DNA from: Zea mays
Lineage: Eukaryota; Streptophyta; Magnoliopsida; Poales; Poaceae
Length of the DNA stretch: 64,000 nt
NCBI RefSeq assembly: GCF_902167145.1
Contig: NC_050096.1
Location: forward strand, 78,178,683-78,242,682
Reading direction: 5' to 3'
Numbering within the stretch: position 1 is the stretch's first letter; the number at the start of each line of letters is the position of its first letter. Shown here piece by piece: positions 21,708 through 33,607 of the stretch. A program made the position numbers and the translations under genes. The notes beneath the pieces were generated by a model. It made no database searches. It worked only from the letters and a program-made list of their open reading frames with translations, and was not told the origin of the DNA.

Positions 21708-24449
21708 CAAATATTGTGCTCGGACCTCATTGACGGCCCTACGGCGAAGCCAACTATTCCTCTGGTTCCTCTAATTAATCAGCTAAGGGCGTCCCATTCC
21801 ACCCTCATGGTTGCACTGTTATCCCGGGTTGTCACTCACCAAACAGGTCCTTACAGAGAGGTACTCAGGAAACAGCCTGAGCCCCCTAAAGTAATCACAA
21901 GAACCTCATCGGGATAACATCATCGTATCAAAAGATCACATCATGTTCATTGATTAAGTTAAAGCAATAGCATAAGCTAACCATGATTAACCCAAAAAGG
22001 TAAACAAGGGTAAGGTAAATACAGACTAGTCAATCCTTAAGTTTCAATAATGTAATGCGGGACAGTGAATTATAAAGTAAAGTAGGACATGATAGGTCTG
22101 AGGACACTTGCCTTCACCAGGTTGTTGCTCAGAGGGATCTTCAGCAACACACTCAGGAACCACGAGCTGCTCGTTGTCTAAGTAAAACGAGCATACATTC
22201 AATACATTTGGAATGTAAAATGAACGTCACATCAAACATGTGCAAACATTGGAACATAACTCAAAAAGAGGTAATGCTTAAGATAAAGGAGACTAAAATC
22301 AAGTTATAAAATGGACTAGTCTTAATTGGGATTGATTACTCTCTAAGGGTTGAAACATACCTCAAAAAGGTTAAGTAATAATTACACCAATAAAAGATTA
22401 AATTATAAGATGAACTACTCTCATTTAGGAATTTGATTATCCTTTAAATGTTATTCATAATTACATATCTAATTCTATTTATCTCATTAAGGCCTAAAGG
22501 TTAAACCAAAATGAATCCATGTAATGCATAACACTAATCTCACAAGATTAAATATACTTTAACTCCTAGGATTCTCCTTTTATTTATTTCATTAAATAAA
22601 TAAATCAACATATACTTTAGTTCTATATTCTAAGTGTAAAAATTAAAGTATACATATTACAGTTGATCATATTTTATTTGAACAGAGAATAATTTTATGA
22701 ACATTTTGCAATTTGAACCACTAAATTTGGAGTTCGTATGAAAAAGATATGAAATAAACAAGTTTTGAAGTTTGAACTATGAAATTAGGGCTAAATCTAT
22801 GATTAAATAAAAGTACAGGAGGCTATTCAAAAGAAACTAGGGGCATGCGCGCTAAAACAGAGGACGGCGGGTTGATTTCCTAAAACCAGGGGGGTTCTTA
22901 AGCAAAACTCACACGCGAAGGGGTACGGGGTAACCTTGACCATCGGATCGAAGATCAGCGGCCCAGATTAGATCGCGCGGGCGCGCGAACGTGGCTGACA
23001 AGCAGGGTCAGGGCGTCAGCGAGTCAGGGCGGACCGACTAGCTGGGCCCAGAGGCAGATACACGGGAGAGGGGGGAAGAGAGAGACGGTTGGATCCAGAT
23101 CGGAGGGCTAGGATTAGATCCGCTCGGGTTAAGTCTAAACCATCCGATCTCGGACGGACGACCGAGATCTAACGGTCAGGGGCTGACTTGGGCGCGATGG
23201 CGCCGCTCGGTCCCGCGGCGAGAGTTCGCTGGAGACGAGGAGGTTGGCCACGGCGGGGCACAGAGGCTCAGGGTTTAGCCTGGACACGATCAAGGCGGTC
23301 TACGGGTTCAGCCATGGCCTTCACACCGGCGCAAGGGCACCAGAGGGCACAGACCACGGCAAGGCGGGCTGTCGGCGGCGCTAGATTGCTCCGGCAAGCA
23401 ATCGCGCGAGCAATAGAGCGGGGATGACCAAATTAAGGGCACGGGTGGGTTGCTCACCTTGAGGGGAAGCGTTGGTGTCGCGAAGCAACGGTGGAGGCGC
23501 AGAGACTCGACGGGGCGATGACAGCGGGGCTCCGGTTGCGCAAGATTGCTCCGGTGAGCATGGACCAGATACAACAGAGAGGGAAAGGGCACACCGAAGG
23601 GTGTCCCGAGCAGCTGACAATAAGGCGGAGCTCACCATGGCACTAGACGGGGCGCGGACGCGACGGTGGCCGCAGAACAGGCAGTGGTCGTCGGCGGGCA
23701 GTGGCAGAGCTCTCTGCTCACGCGGACAGAGCGAGAGAGAGGGCGAGAGGGTTTGGCAGAGGGTGCAAATGAGAGAGAGGAGGTGGGTGAGCAGGGCGCG
23801 GGGCTCAAAAGGGGCGTGGGCGCACAGACGTGGCCAGAGAACGTGCGGTCGTGGGCGCATCCACGGCGGGGAGATCATGGACGGGAGGTTGAGGACGGCT
23901 GACAGGTGGGGACGGCGGGACAGAGAGAGGGAGTGGGTGCACGCGAGGGAACCAGCGCCAACAGGTCGGCCCCACGGTGCAGCGAGAGAGAGAGGGGGGA
24001 GTGAGCGCGCTCAGGCTTGCGCCGATAGGCGGGGCCCGCCCGTCAGACACAGGGGGCGCGCGGGCGCGCCCGCGGGGCTGGGCCGGCTTGGGCTAAATGG
24101 GCTGAAATGGCTTTTTCTATTTTCAGGGAATTTCTAATTTCATTTCTATTTATTTTCTCTAGGGTTTTCAATTCAAATTCAAATCAAGTTTCAAATTCAA
24201 GCCAAATCAAATATGTGCAACAATTCAAAGAATATTTAGGCTTAATATGATGCAACATTTCATGACTCATATGTTTTGGGCAAAATAAATTAAATAATCC
24301 CTCACTAATACAACTAACTCTAATTAAAAGAAAAAAAGAGAGAGAAAACTAGGGAGAGTGAGGAACTAGAGTGAGATAGAGAAGAGTAACACCTGAATTT
24401 GGATGATCATAAGAAAGAAATTTTATACCCCCAAATTCAGGGTGTTATA

Positions 24450-24467
24450 TGGAGTCACCAAAAAGTG
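24450..24467 (-). other. Primer-binding site half and duplication next to the zeon-like LTR
   Basis: The minus strand after the LTR reads CACTTTTTGGTGACTCCA and continues at 11333 with CTGGGG, once the solo LTR and one copy of TGGAG are removed. TGGTGACTCCACTGGGGAC resembles the binding site seen in zeon/cinful elements. The solo LTR interrupts it. Confidence 0.65.
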
Positions 24468-25232
24468 TGTTGGCTCCGATTTGGGGCCAAACACTCGCAA
24501 TGTACCGCCTAGCTGTGCTCTCTGAGGCTGCGCATATGATCCGCGGTTAGGGACGGACGGTCCGCGACCCTGAGGCATGAGCGAGTCTCCTCTGCTCACG
24601 TGTCAGACGGTCCGCACACAGGGCCCGAACAGTCCACGATGGCACAAAGCCTTCTTTTCCGTAGGAACCTAGATCTCGCCCCTAAGAGAGTCAGGGATGG
24701 AGAGATCGTAGGTTGCTCCGGGATCAGCAAACCACCTAGGGCATCCCCAGATGGCGTAGAGTCACCTAGGGATTAAGAAAATAGTCAAGGAAGAGATCTT
24801 CAATGAAGTGGATCTTGCCCCCGCGATGGGCCTCATCAGAGAAAGACTATAGGGCCATCTTGGGGTTGGTAAGCCACCCAAGGTGTGCCTCTAGATGACG
24901 TACAGTCAAATAAAGACGATGATATAGGGTGAGAAGCTACAACTAAGGCTATGCTACATCAACTCCTAATGCATGAATGATAAATAAGGAAAAGTAGATT
25001 GGTTCGATTGTAATGTGTTCGGTGGTTCTCAATCGATCTTACCCCTTTATATTTATAGGGGAGGAAGTTTGGACTTGTTCCTAAGTGAGATCCAACAGAT
25101 TCACACGAATAGGTTAGGATAACCACACATGGGATAAGCACTCTCACTCGAGTTAATCTGATCACGGGCACAAACCGTCCAGGCCACATGGCCGGACCGT
25201 CCGGTCATGCCCAGGTGCCAAATATGGTGCTC
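24468..25232 (-). repeat. LTR of a zeon/cinful-like gypsy element (about 765 bp)
   Basis: In element orientation it starts TGTTGAGCACC at 25232 and ends GAGCCAACA at 24468, followed by primer-binding sequence. The interior has GACGGTCCGC-type GC motifs. Its partner LTR is outside the window. The 2-bp ambiguity at the 24468 end (TGTG) is unresolved. Confidence 0.7.
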
Positions 25233-26250
25233 AACAGATTTCTTTAGTCACCCACCTAAACTTTTAGTCTCTAGAATTTTTATTTGAGAGACCTCATTTA
25301 GTCATACTATTTGGTAGTTCAATGACTAAACTTTAGTCACTAAAATATAAAACAGAGTGATTAAAAGCCTCCCCTTAAAGTTTAGTCCTCTAGTCACTAA
25401 GGGGTGAATAAAATGACTAAATTGATATTTTTACTACATATGTCCTCTCCCTTCTTCACTGCGCCCTATTAAATAGGGGTAATGTAGTCTTTATGCATAG
25501 TAATTAATTCTCTTTAGTCAAGTTTAGTCACTGAAACCAAACATCGAGCAACTCTAGTAGTTCTCTAGAAAAATGCTTCCTAAACTCATGTTTAGCAAGT
25601 TGCCAAATATCTATCGTAAGTAAAAAATACCTTGGTCTCCAATGGTTTCTAATATTTAGGAAGTAATTCAATTTTGAATCTAGTTTTGGTAGGCCTGCTC
25701 CCATCGGAGCTGGTTGGCAATGAGGTCGAGAGTAGAGATTGTCAAGGGCGGAGGACAAGGCCAGTTTGCGCGACCTATGGGGGAGCATTGGTCTGGTAGT
25801 GCGGCCTATGGGGCAGCTGTGGTCCGGCGATGGAGAAGAAGCTTGTGTCACGTGTGTTGGACATGACTGCCTCGCCACGCAGGAAAGAGGGAAAAACGTG
25901 TTCGACCTAGCTACCTCGTTGTGCAAGAAAGAGAAAAAACAAACACATGGGTGTGAAGAAATCGACACCAACTGTGTTTAGGGAGTTCCTATCCGGTTGC
26001 CAAATTTGGAGAGTAAATGCGGTTGGGTAGCAAATAACTAAATTTAGCAAGTCTATTTAGAGAACTATCGGAGAAGCATTTTTCTGTTCACTTCTTAAAT
26101 TTAAGATTTAGGGAGTTGGTTAGAGAACAATTGAAGTTGCTCTATCACTAAACTTTAATCACTAAAGTTTAGTTAGATGACTAAACAAACCAAATAGCGC
26201 CTAAATTTTAGTCACTAAAGTTTAAGAGGTGGAACCAAACACCCCCTAAC
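25233..26250. mobile_element. AT-rich MITE remnant with an inner MITE insertion
   Basis: Repeated, inverted AGTCACTAAA/TTTAGTGACT motifs occur at both sides (25240-25540 and 26143-26225). The right end, read inward, begins GGGGGTGTTTGGTTCC, a common start of hAT-like grass MITEs. The left end has been lost next to the zeon-like LTR. No coding capacity was seen. Confidence 0.5.
25546..26142. mobile_element. MITE nested in the preceding one (about 0.6 kb)
   Basis: Imperfect terminal inverted repeats (GAGCAACT at the left, AGTTGCTC at the right) and inner inverted homology (GTTCTCTA and GAAAAATGCTTC) bound the segment. Removing it rejoins the AGTCACTAAA-type host sequence. Flanks (CATC and TATC) suggest a short imperfect duplication, and the superfamily is unresolved. 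Confidence 0.5.
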
Positions 26251-26493
26251 GCCTCCCCTATTATATTTTCAAATACTCTCTCCCATCTCCACTATGTATT
26301 GGTCTATCGACAATTTATATCTCCAATCTTCCAATCTAAGAAAAAAAATACTAGTAGCGAAATAAAACATTCCAAAGACGGACAACCGACTATTAGGTTT
26401 TGGGAACCGGTTCCTCTATCGTACTGCATAGGGCAGTTGGGCCACTGTGTGTGGGCCCTGTCGCAAGCGGGGCCCACAAGTTAGTGGCTCCAC
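26251..26493. other. Non-coding spacer
   Basis: About 240 bases of AT-rich sequence turning GC-rich near 26450. I see no gene or terminal repeat. Confidence 0.6.
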
Positions 26494-26498
26494 CCCAC

Positions 26499-27890
26499 TG
26501 AAAGGAACACATACGTCTAAGAGGGGGTAAATTAGGACTTCTAAAAACTTTGCTAATCTAGGCCACAAAAAACCCTAGAACAAAACCTATGCAAATAAGT
26601 AAATAAGAATGTGCAAATTAGGTTTTGTCTTTGTGTTGCTATCTCTACCACAAATGACTTTTGCAACCTAAGGTCTAATCCTAACAATTATAACTAGGAA
26701 TAGAGAAATTGAAACTTAAGTACTGAATGTAAATGCGGAAGCTAAAGAGCAAAGGTAGAGATGCAAACTCTCATGGACGACGCTAGTATTTTTATCGAGG
26801 TATTCGGAATAACACAAGGTCCCGACCAATCCTCGTTAGTGTCCCTATGCAAAGGGTAGCCCATGCGAGGGCCAAGCACCACAGACGAGTAACTCCATAA
26901 AGAGTCATAGGCCTTCTCCACGCACAAGTGGTGCTCCGTTTCCGGCTCCTCTCACACACTCCCTGCTATCTTCACTATCGAGCTTCCAGCCGAAACATCG
27001 TAGGACTCATTCCCTTTGGTAGACAGTGGAGGCCGCACCACAAACTCGGTTGATGTGGACTCACAAGACCCTTGCCCCACTCGATACAATTACAACGGCT
27101 CACGCAAGAGCTGAGGGGTTTGTGGGTTGTCTAACCTTACACATATAGCTAGGAACAAACCTAGAGCAAGCGCTGATGTGGTCTAACTAATCTAAGCACT
27201 ACGCAAAGCACCTATGCTAACCACCGAGTGATTCTAATAAGCACTTGTGTGATGGAGCTCTTGGAAATATGCCTCTATGCTTTGGATATGTTTCTTGTCC
27301 TCCAACAACTCTAGATGGCCAGCTAGGGGTTTATATAGAGACCCCACAAAATTTTAGCCATTTGGTGGAATCTGCAGCTTTTTGTTTGCGGGCGCACCGG
27401 ATCGTACGGTGAGGCCTCCACGTCAGCTAGCCATTGCACCCTGTCGATACTGTAGCTGGTCCAGTGTGCCACCCGCACAGTCCCGTGCTTGCCACATCAT
27501 GTAGTCATTGCCGACTAGCCGTTGTCGACCGTTCGACCATGGTCCGGTGTGCCACCGAACCGGTCAAGTGCCTCAGCTGCCCGAGAGTTGTTTACAGAGC
27601 TCTCTACGCAAACGGTGTGGTGCACACTGTACTGGTCCGGTGCGCCAGCTGACAACCTATTTCTTGAATCTTCTTTTCTTGGGCTCTATTGGTCTTGTAT
27701 CTTGGACTTGTAATGAGTATTTATAGGTCTTCTTTTTTAGGTGTTGCATCCTTAGAGACTAAGTCTAATCCAGTTCGCATCCTTTGAACTATAAACAACA
27801 AATACTTGGCAAACATTAGTTCACCAGTTATATTGTTTATCTAACACCAAAATCACTTAGCCAAATGGGTCGAGATCCATTTTTCTTACA
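26499..27890 (-). mobile_element. Solo LTR of a copia-type element (1,392 bp)
   Basis: The 5-bp duplication CCCAC is at 26494-26498 and 27891-27895. Ends on the plus strand are TGAAAGG and CTTACA, a TG...CA pair. The left part (TAAGAGGGGGTAAATTAGGA) resembles the U5 end of Opie/Ji-type copia LTRs, and the interior (27390-27650) has diverged CCGGTGTG motifs like those in the complete copia LTR. There is no internal region. Short frames are LTR sequence. Confidence 0.82.
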
Positions 27891-27895
27891 CCCAC

Positions 27896-28161
27896 GTCGG
27901 AGGATCTCGTTTCCTAGGTTTTGCAATGCTGCTGTACAGAAAATAAAAATGTTTTAGCAGTGAAATAAAATGTTTTTAACAGAGAATTAATAAAGCTCTA
28001 AAGGTAAGAGGAGGGATCTAAACAGGTCCAAAATATTCCGAAAAATCTTTACAATTTTATCCCACCTTTTATATCATGAAAGGAAGATTTTGGACTATTT
28101 GAATTTCATTCAAATGGTAAAAACAATAATTACAGAATCTATACAAACTAGGTGATAAACT
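27896..28161. other. Non-coding spacer before the CACTA element
   Basis: 266 bases of AT-rich sequence with no feature seen. It ends with ACT, the CACTA target duplication. Confidence 0.6.
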
Positions 28162-28500
28162 CACTACCGGAATCCGAGGCTTTGCCGAGTGTTGTCTTCT
28201 TTGCCGAGTGCCTTTTGTCGGGCACTCGGCAAAGAAGGCTTTGCCGAGTGCCACACTCGGTAAAGTTAGGCGCTCGGCAAAGAGCCTCTTTACCGAGTGC
28301 TGAACACTCGGCACAGGGCGGCACTCGGCAAAGAATGGTTTGCTGAGTGTCAAACACTCGGCAAAGGGGGCTCTCGGCAAAGGGCCGTCAGCGGCCGTCC
28401 CAGAGCTGACGGCCGTCAGTCTTTGCCGAGAGCCAACGGCTGGCACTCGGCAAATAGGCTTCTTTGCCGAGTGTCACTTGTTGACACTCGGCAAAGTGTA
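28162..28500 (+). repeat. 5' terminal inverted repeat and subterminal repeats
   Basis: After the CACTACCGGAATC terminus, the motif CTTTGCCGAGTG or its reverse complement CACTCGGCAAAG occurs about every 20-40 bases in both orientations, often as head-to-head pairs. Such repeats are the binding sites of the TNPA-type protein in En/Spm. Frames rich in Arg, Gln, Cys and Val here are artefacts of the repeat. Confidence 0.9.
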
Positions 28501-28998
28501 TTTTCATTTTTTAAATTTTGTCTCCCAAACTTTTTGTGGTATGTTCCTACACTATGTAGACCTACATGTATCATTTGTAGACAATTATAACATAGTTTCC
28601 ATAGTTAGTAGATTTAGTTCGTTTATTTGAATTTCTTCGGAAAATTCAAATTTGAACTGCAGGTCACTCGAAACTTGGAAAACCGTGCATGAAAAAATGA
28701 TATTCATGTTACTTAGCATAAGTTACGAGCGATTGCAGAAGCGTACCGGAAACTTCGAGCAACATGCTCACTAAACATGGCCGTGAACTTGGCATCCACA
28801 TGTTTAAAAATTGTATAAAACACAAACAAAGTCAGAAAATCATGAAACTTGTCCACGTGTCATGATATCATATGTACAAGCTGTGATAAAAATTTTAGAA
28901 TGTTTGGAGAAAGTTGTGAGACACTATGTGTAGAAACCTAAGAGATCCACATTGAAACTCTTTGATTTCATGTGTAGTCCTCTAGTTTTCTACACATA
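28501..28998 (+). other. CACTA 5' non-coding region with a 31-bp inverted repeat
   Basis: No coding sequence was recognised. Perfect inverted arms at 28906-28936 and 28987-29017 (GGAGAAAGTTGTGAG... and its complement) enclose 50 bases. The right arm overlaps the first preserved TNP2 codons, so it marks the deletion junction. The region at 28640-28900 is homologous to 58920-59180 in the other strand. Confidence 0.75.
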
Positions 28999-31470
28999 GT
29001 GTCTCACAACTTTCTCCCCCCTGGTGTGTGCTTTCAAAGGCAGAATATATTCGTGTCGTTGATAATTCCCGGACACCCGGGGAGCAAAATGGGCGTGTAC
29101 ATGGAGCCTTTGATCGATGAATTGGTACGTGCCTGGGAGGAAGGGGTATGGACGTATGACCGAGCTACGAAGACAAACTTCAGGATGCATGTTTGGTACC
29201 AGTACTCCATGCATGACTTACCGGCGTATGGGCTATTCTGTGCCTGGTGTGTTCACGGTAAGTTCCCATGCCCAGTTTGCAAGGAAGCTCTCAGGTTCAT
29301 TTGGTTGAAAAAGGGTGGCAAATATTCGTCCTTCGATAAACATCGACAATTTCTTCCTGATGACCATCCATTCCGCCTAGACATCAAGAACTTTACGAAA
29401 GGTGTCGTAGTGACAGACCGCCCACCTGCAACGATGACTTGTGCCGAAATTCGTCAACAGATAGATGGGCTCGTGGCCAATACAGAAGGTGGTTTTGTGG
29501 GATATGGTGAGCAGCATATGTGGACACATAAGTCTGGCTTGACTCGGCTCCCCTATTATGACGACCTGCTCCTTCCACACAACATTGACGTGATGCACAC
29601 TGAAAAGAATGTTGCTGAGGCACTGTGGGCAACAATTATGGACATTCCTGATAAGTCAAAGGATAATGTGAAGGCAAGAGTGGATCTGGCAGCGTTATGT
29701 GATAGACCAAAACTAGAGATGAAGCCGCCAAGTGGCGGAAAGACGTGGAGAAGGCCTAAGGCCGATTTCGTCCTAAGCAGGGCCCAGAGGAAGGAAGTAC
29801 TTCAGTGGATCAAGATGTTGATGTTCCCTGATGGGTATGCATCTAACCTGAGTAGGGGGGGTGAACTTATCTACTATGCGAGTCTTAGGGATGAAGAGTC
29901 ATGACTTCCACATATGGATTGAACGGATTCTTCCTGCGATGGTTCGAGGCTATGTCCCTGAGCATGTCTGGCTAGCGCTTTCAGAGTTGAGCTATTTCTT
30001 CCGTCAACTTTGTGCAAAAGAGTTATCTCGGACCGTTGTTGCAGACTTGGAAAGATTGGCCCCCGTGTTACTGTGTAAGCTTAAGAAGATATTTCCACCC
30101 GGCTTCTTCAATCCAATGCAGCATTTGATTCTTCATCTCCCCTATGAGGCACGAATGGGGGGCCCTGTGCAGGGACGTTGGTGCTATCCAATCGAGAGAT
30201 GTCTAAAGACTATTCGAAAGAAATGTAGAAATAAATGCAAAATCGAGGCTTCCATTGCAGAGGCATACATTCTTGAGGAGGTCTCAAACTTCACAACAAC
30301 TTATTATGGTGACAAACTGCCGAGCGTGCATAATCCACCCCCTCGTTACAATGATGGCGACAATGAATCGAACCTTAGCATATTTCGAGGCCAACTCGGA
30401 AGCGCAAGTGGCTCGACCACCAAGACCTTGACACATGAAGAGTGGCGGCATATCATGCTATACGTATTGACCAACCTTGAAGAGGTGACGCCATACATGG
30501 AACAATTTCTTCATGAATTCTGGCGTCGATCAAGGGATCCCACTCCACAGGAATATGACGCTCTTCTTAGAAAGGGTGCGAGAAATGGGTTGCCCGATTT
30601 CATTTCCTGGTTCAAACGTAAGGTACGTGCTTAGTTTGTAAAAGAGATACGTCTTTGAACTCAATTTAGCGTCTTTTAACTTGCGAATACTTGCAGGGCC
30701 AAAGAGATCCGTCTATGAGTGCCGAGTTGAGACAAGTAGCCAACGGCTTTGCTTATAGGGTCAAGAAATATTCTGGGTATGACGTCAACGGATACCGTTT
30801 TCGCACAACACACTACGACAAAAGTCGGCCCAATCGGAAAACAATGTGTTCTGGAGTCTTTACGCCGGGCCTTGACAATGTCGATTATTTTGGACGAATC
30901 GAAGAAATATACGAGCTCAATTTTTATGGTTCCAAACCTCTTACTCCAGTGATATTCAAATGTCATTGGTTTGACCCTCAAGTGACGAGACGAACACATT
31001 CTAATCTTGGGATAGTCGAAATTCGACAAGATTCCACCTTAGCAGGAGACGATGTCTATATCGTGGCCCAACAGGCCACACAAGTGTATTATCTCCCATA
31101 TGTGTGTCAAACGAAAGAACATCTTAAGGGTTGGGATGTTGTGTATAAGGTATCGCCGCACGGGAGGTTACCTGTTCCTAACGATGAAGATTACAACTTA
31201 GACCCGGACACATATGATGGAGAGTTCTTCCAAGAAGATGGGCTAGAAGGGCGATTTGAGATAGACTTAACTGAAGCTATCGGAATGGACGTAGATATTG
31301 AAATGGTTGTTGATGAGGAGGATGATGAGGTGCAGAATGATAATGACTTAGTAATCCTTGAAGGCAATGATGAGGTTGCGTCTTCCGATGGTGTTGAGAT
31401 TGAAATGCTTGATAGTGATGATGAGAGTTATGATCCGGCTAACCCCGACACATATGAAGATTATTTTTAA
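28999..31470 (+). pseudogene. TNP2-type CACTA transposase, N-terminally truncated and frameshifted
   Basis: Recognisable Transposase_21 (tnp2) sequence begins at about 29020 (LPPGVCFQRQNIF); the several-hundred-residue N-terminal part of a normal TNP2 is gone. A DUF4218-like region follows (HLPYEARMGGPVQGRW near 30140). An intron (GT at 30623, AG at 30696, phase 0) leads to the DUF4216-like exon 30697-31470 (DYFGRIEEIYELNF, then an acidic tail). The frame shifts by one base within a seven-G run at 29855-29861, before NLSTMRVLG resumes. TNP2 cuts the element ends; this copy should be inactive. Only these two defects were noticed. Confidence 0.92.
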
Positions 31471-31572
31471 TCGATGTAATGCTATATGACTTTTTATTTC
31501 GCACCTGTTTTTAAATACATCTTTTTAGATGTGCTTATTTGTTTACTCTTAATTGCAGGTTGTTGGACAAAT

Positions 31573-33607
31573 ATGGTGGGCGGTTTCCTGAGGAGGAGGA
31601 GGGGGAGGAGGAGTAGGACGGCAGACGATGCAGAGCAGGCAGCGCAGCAGCACGAGGCAGAGCAGGCAGCGCAGCAGCAGGCGGCGCCTCAGGACGACAA
31701 CGACCAGCAGCAGGACGACGACGACCAGCAGCAGGACGCCTCAGGTTCAGGCGGCTCTAGTTCGAGGAGCATCTACCTGCGAGGCCCCGCGAGTCTCCCG
31801 CCGCGTCCCATACTTCGGGACAGACGGCCGTTGATTCGGCCGGAAGGGGAGAGGTATGTAACTTTATGTTCTTAATTCTTGTTCATATTATGTGTTCAAA
31901 ATCATAATATAAACTAATACTTTTTATTTATCACTTGGACAGGTCTTGGACGGTTTTGGATTATGCTGGGGGTCATCGTCGCCCCCCCCCCCCCAACAAC
32001 ATCCTCGGCCTGCTGTGCAGGGAACACTTCCCTGGACTTGTGGAGTACGCCGGAGTGACGGGCCCAGCCTTCACCTTCGACCACTACGCCGTCGCCCCCG
32101 ATGCAGTAGACCAGGACGGCAGGGAATTCAATAACAAGGCGGAGCGGGTGAAGCAAGAGCTGTGGGTAAGTCTTAGTATAATGTAAAATATGTCGCATTT
32201 GTTGCAAATTCTTGAAATAATGTATGGATACATCGTTTTTGTATGCAGGATTTCTTCAGATGCGATGCTGGATACGAGGCTAGGGCGGATGTGGTGGCCA
32301 CCACGAGCTGTAAGAAGCTCGTTGTGGACATGCACTATGAGGCCCGCATCCAGGCCATCATCACCTACCACGGCTCCGTCCTTGGGGAGAAGGTGACCAA
32401 ACCTCAAGCCCGAACCATGTCGTTGACCAGGGAGCAGTATCTGCAGGTAAAGTCATGCATGTTTGGTACCAGTACTCAATGCATGAATTTTATTTTATCT
32501 TCTGATATGCACTTTATGTGTTTACTTTGCAGGTGATTCCACATTGGTGCGCCGCACATCCTCTGTGCTGGGAGCAGATGATGGATAGGTGGTGTTCGGC
32601 TGAGTGGGACGAGGCACACATAGCTAGCCGGGAACGGCGTTTGATGATGCAAGGCCCCTCCCACCACCAAGGCAGCCGGAGCCTGGGCCAATATGCCGAA
32701 GCATGGGTACGCCACCTTTTTTATTTAGATATATAGCACTAAGTTAGATATTATTTCTAACTATCTCGTTGGTTTTCGTTGCAGTCGGTGTCACATGGTG
32801 GCAGGCCTTGTTCCACCTTCTCGGCCTATGCTATGGCCCATAAGGGTAAGGCGACGTCCGACGTCACCTACAACCCGGATGACGGGCCCGAGGCCTACAC
32901 CAACCCCGCCGTCTACAGCCGCCTCCATGACTACACTGCCATGGCGCAGGAAGTCCATGGCCCAGACTATGATCCGAGCACCGAGCCGATCGACCCCGAT
33001 GTGCTCATGAGGGTCGGAGGAGGCAAGAGACATGGGCGGTACTGGATTGCCGACGGGGCAATCGACTCGTCCTCCACTCCCACTCTGTCTCAGGTGAGAG
33101 CAAGGAGCACGGGCTCGAGCCCAGCCATTCGACCTCGGCACGACAGCTCACAGCATCGCATACAGCAACTCGAGGTTAGTGCTTCTGTAACTCGTCCTTC
33201 CTTGAGTTATATACCTAGTCTTTGAGTTACTATAACGTTGGCTTGTAATATTACAGACCCAACTAGAAGAAGAGAGGAGGGAACGTCACGAGATGGAAGC
33301 GAGGATGATGGCGGAGCGGGAGGCAGAGCGCCGGGCAGATCATCAGAGGATGGCGGAGATGTTCCAGTACATGCAGAGCCTTGGCGCCGCACAGGGCATC
33401 GCTCCACCACCTCCATTGTTCCCTCCAGTTGACCCTGCTCTCTTCCACACTCCTGTGAGTATCAAAATTGTAGTTAGATGTTTGTAATGCATCTGGTATA
33501 ACACATGCAATCTCTTCTCTGTGCAGGGCCAATCTGGAGCGGCATCCAACAACCCTCCGGAAGGGTTCAGCCCAACGCAGCCCCGGTCAAACCGCCCACC
33601 TCCATGA
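31573..33607 (+). CDS. CACTA accessory protein (Transposase_24/Ptta-En/Spm-like), 7 exons, 514 aa
   Basis: Exons by GT-AG junctions: 31573-31853, 31943-32165, 32249-32446, 32533-32706, 32785-33174, 33257-33454, 33527-33607. Together they give one uninterrupted frame of 514 codons plus stop. The start chosen is the first ATG after an AG acceptor at 31557. The N-terminus is Arg-rich then Gln/Asp-rich. The middle carries the conserved block with VIPHWCAAHPLCWEQM and SHHQGSRSLGQYAEAW. Exon 5 has YNPDDGPEAYTNP and RHGRYWIADGAID. Exon 6 is a charged coiled coil. This family is the plausible subterminal-repeat-binding partner of TNP2. The element near 63000 has the same exon layout. The product is inferred from family resemblance. 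Confidence 0.83.

Larger units (their letters stand above)
11339..24449 (-). mobile_element. Solo LTR of a Tekay-like family, split by a copia element
   Basis: Two parts, 11339-12275 and 21708-24449, together make a single LTR of about 3.7 kb with no internal region. It is flanked by the 5-bp duplication TGGAG at 11334-11338 and 24450-24454. Ends are slightly decayed: TTTCACACCC at the left where the related element has TGTCACACCC, and GTGTTATA at the right. Unequal recombination between two LTRs of a complete element is the usual origin. The GC-rich part (22900-24100) contains many overlapping frames in all phases that show no protein similarity. Confidence 0.9.

Noticed and set aside
23188..24137. 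GC-rich open frames of up to 221 codons on both strands
   Set aside because: They lie in the GC-rich part of the solo LTR, overlap each other, and have low-complexity translations without domains.
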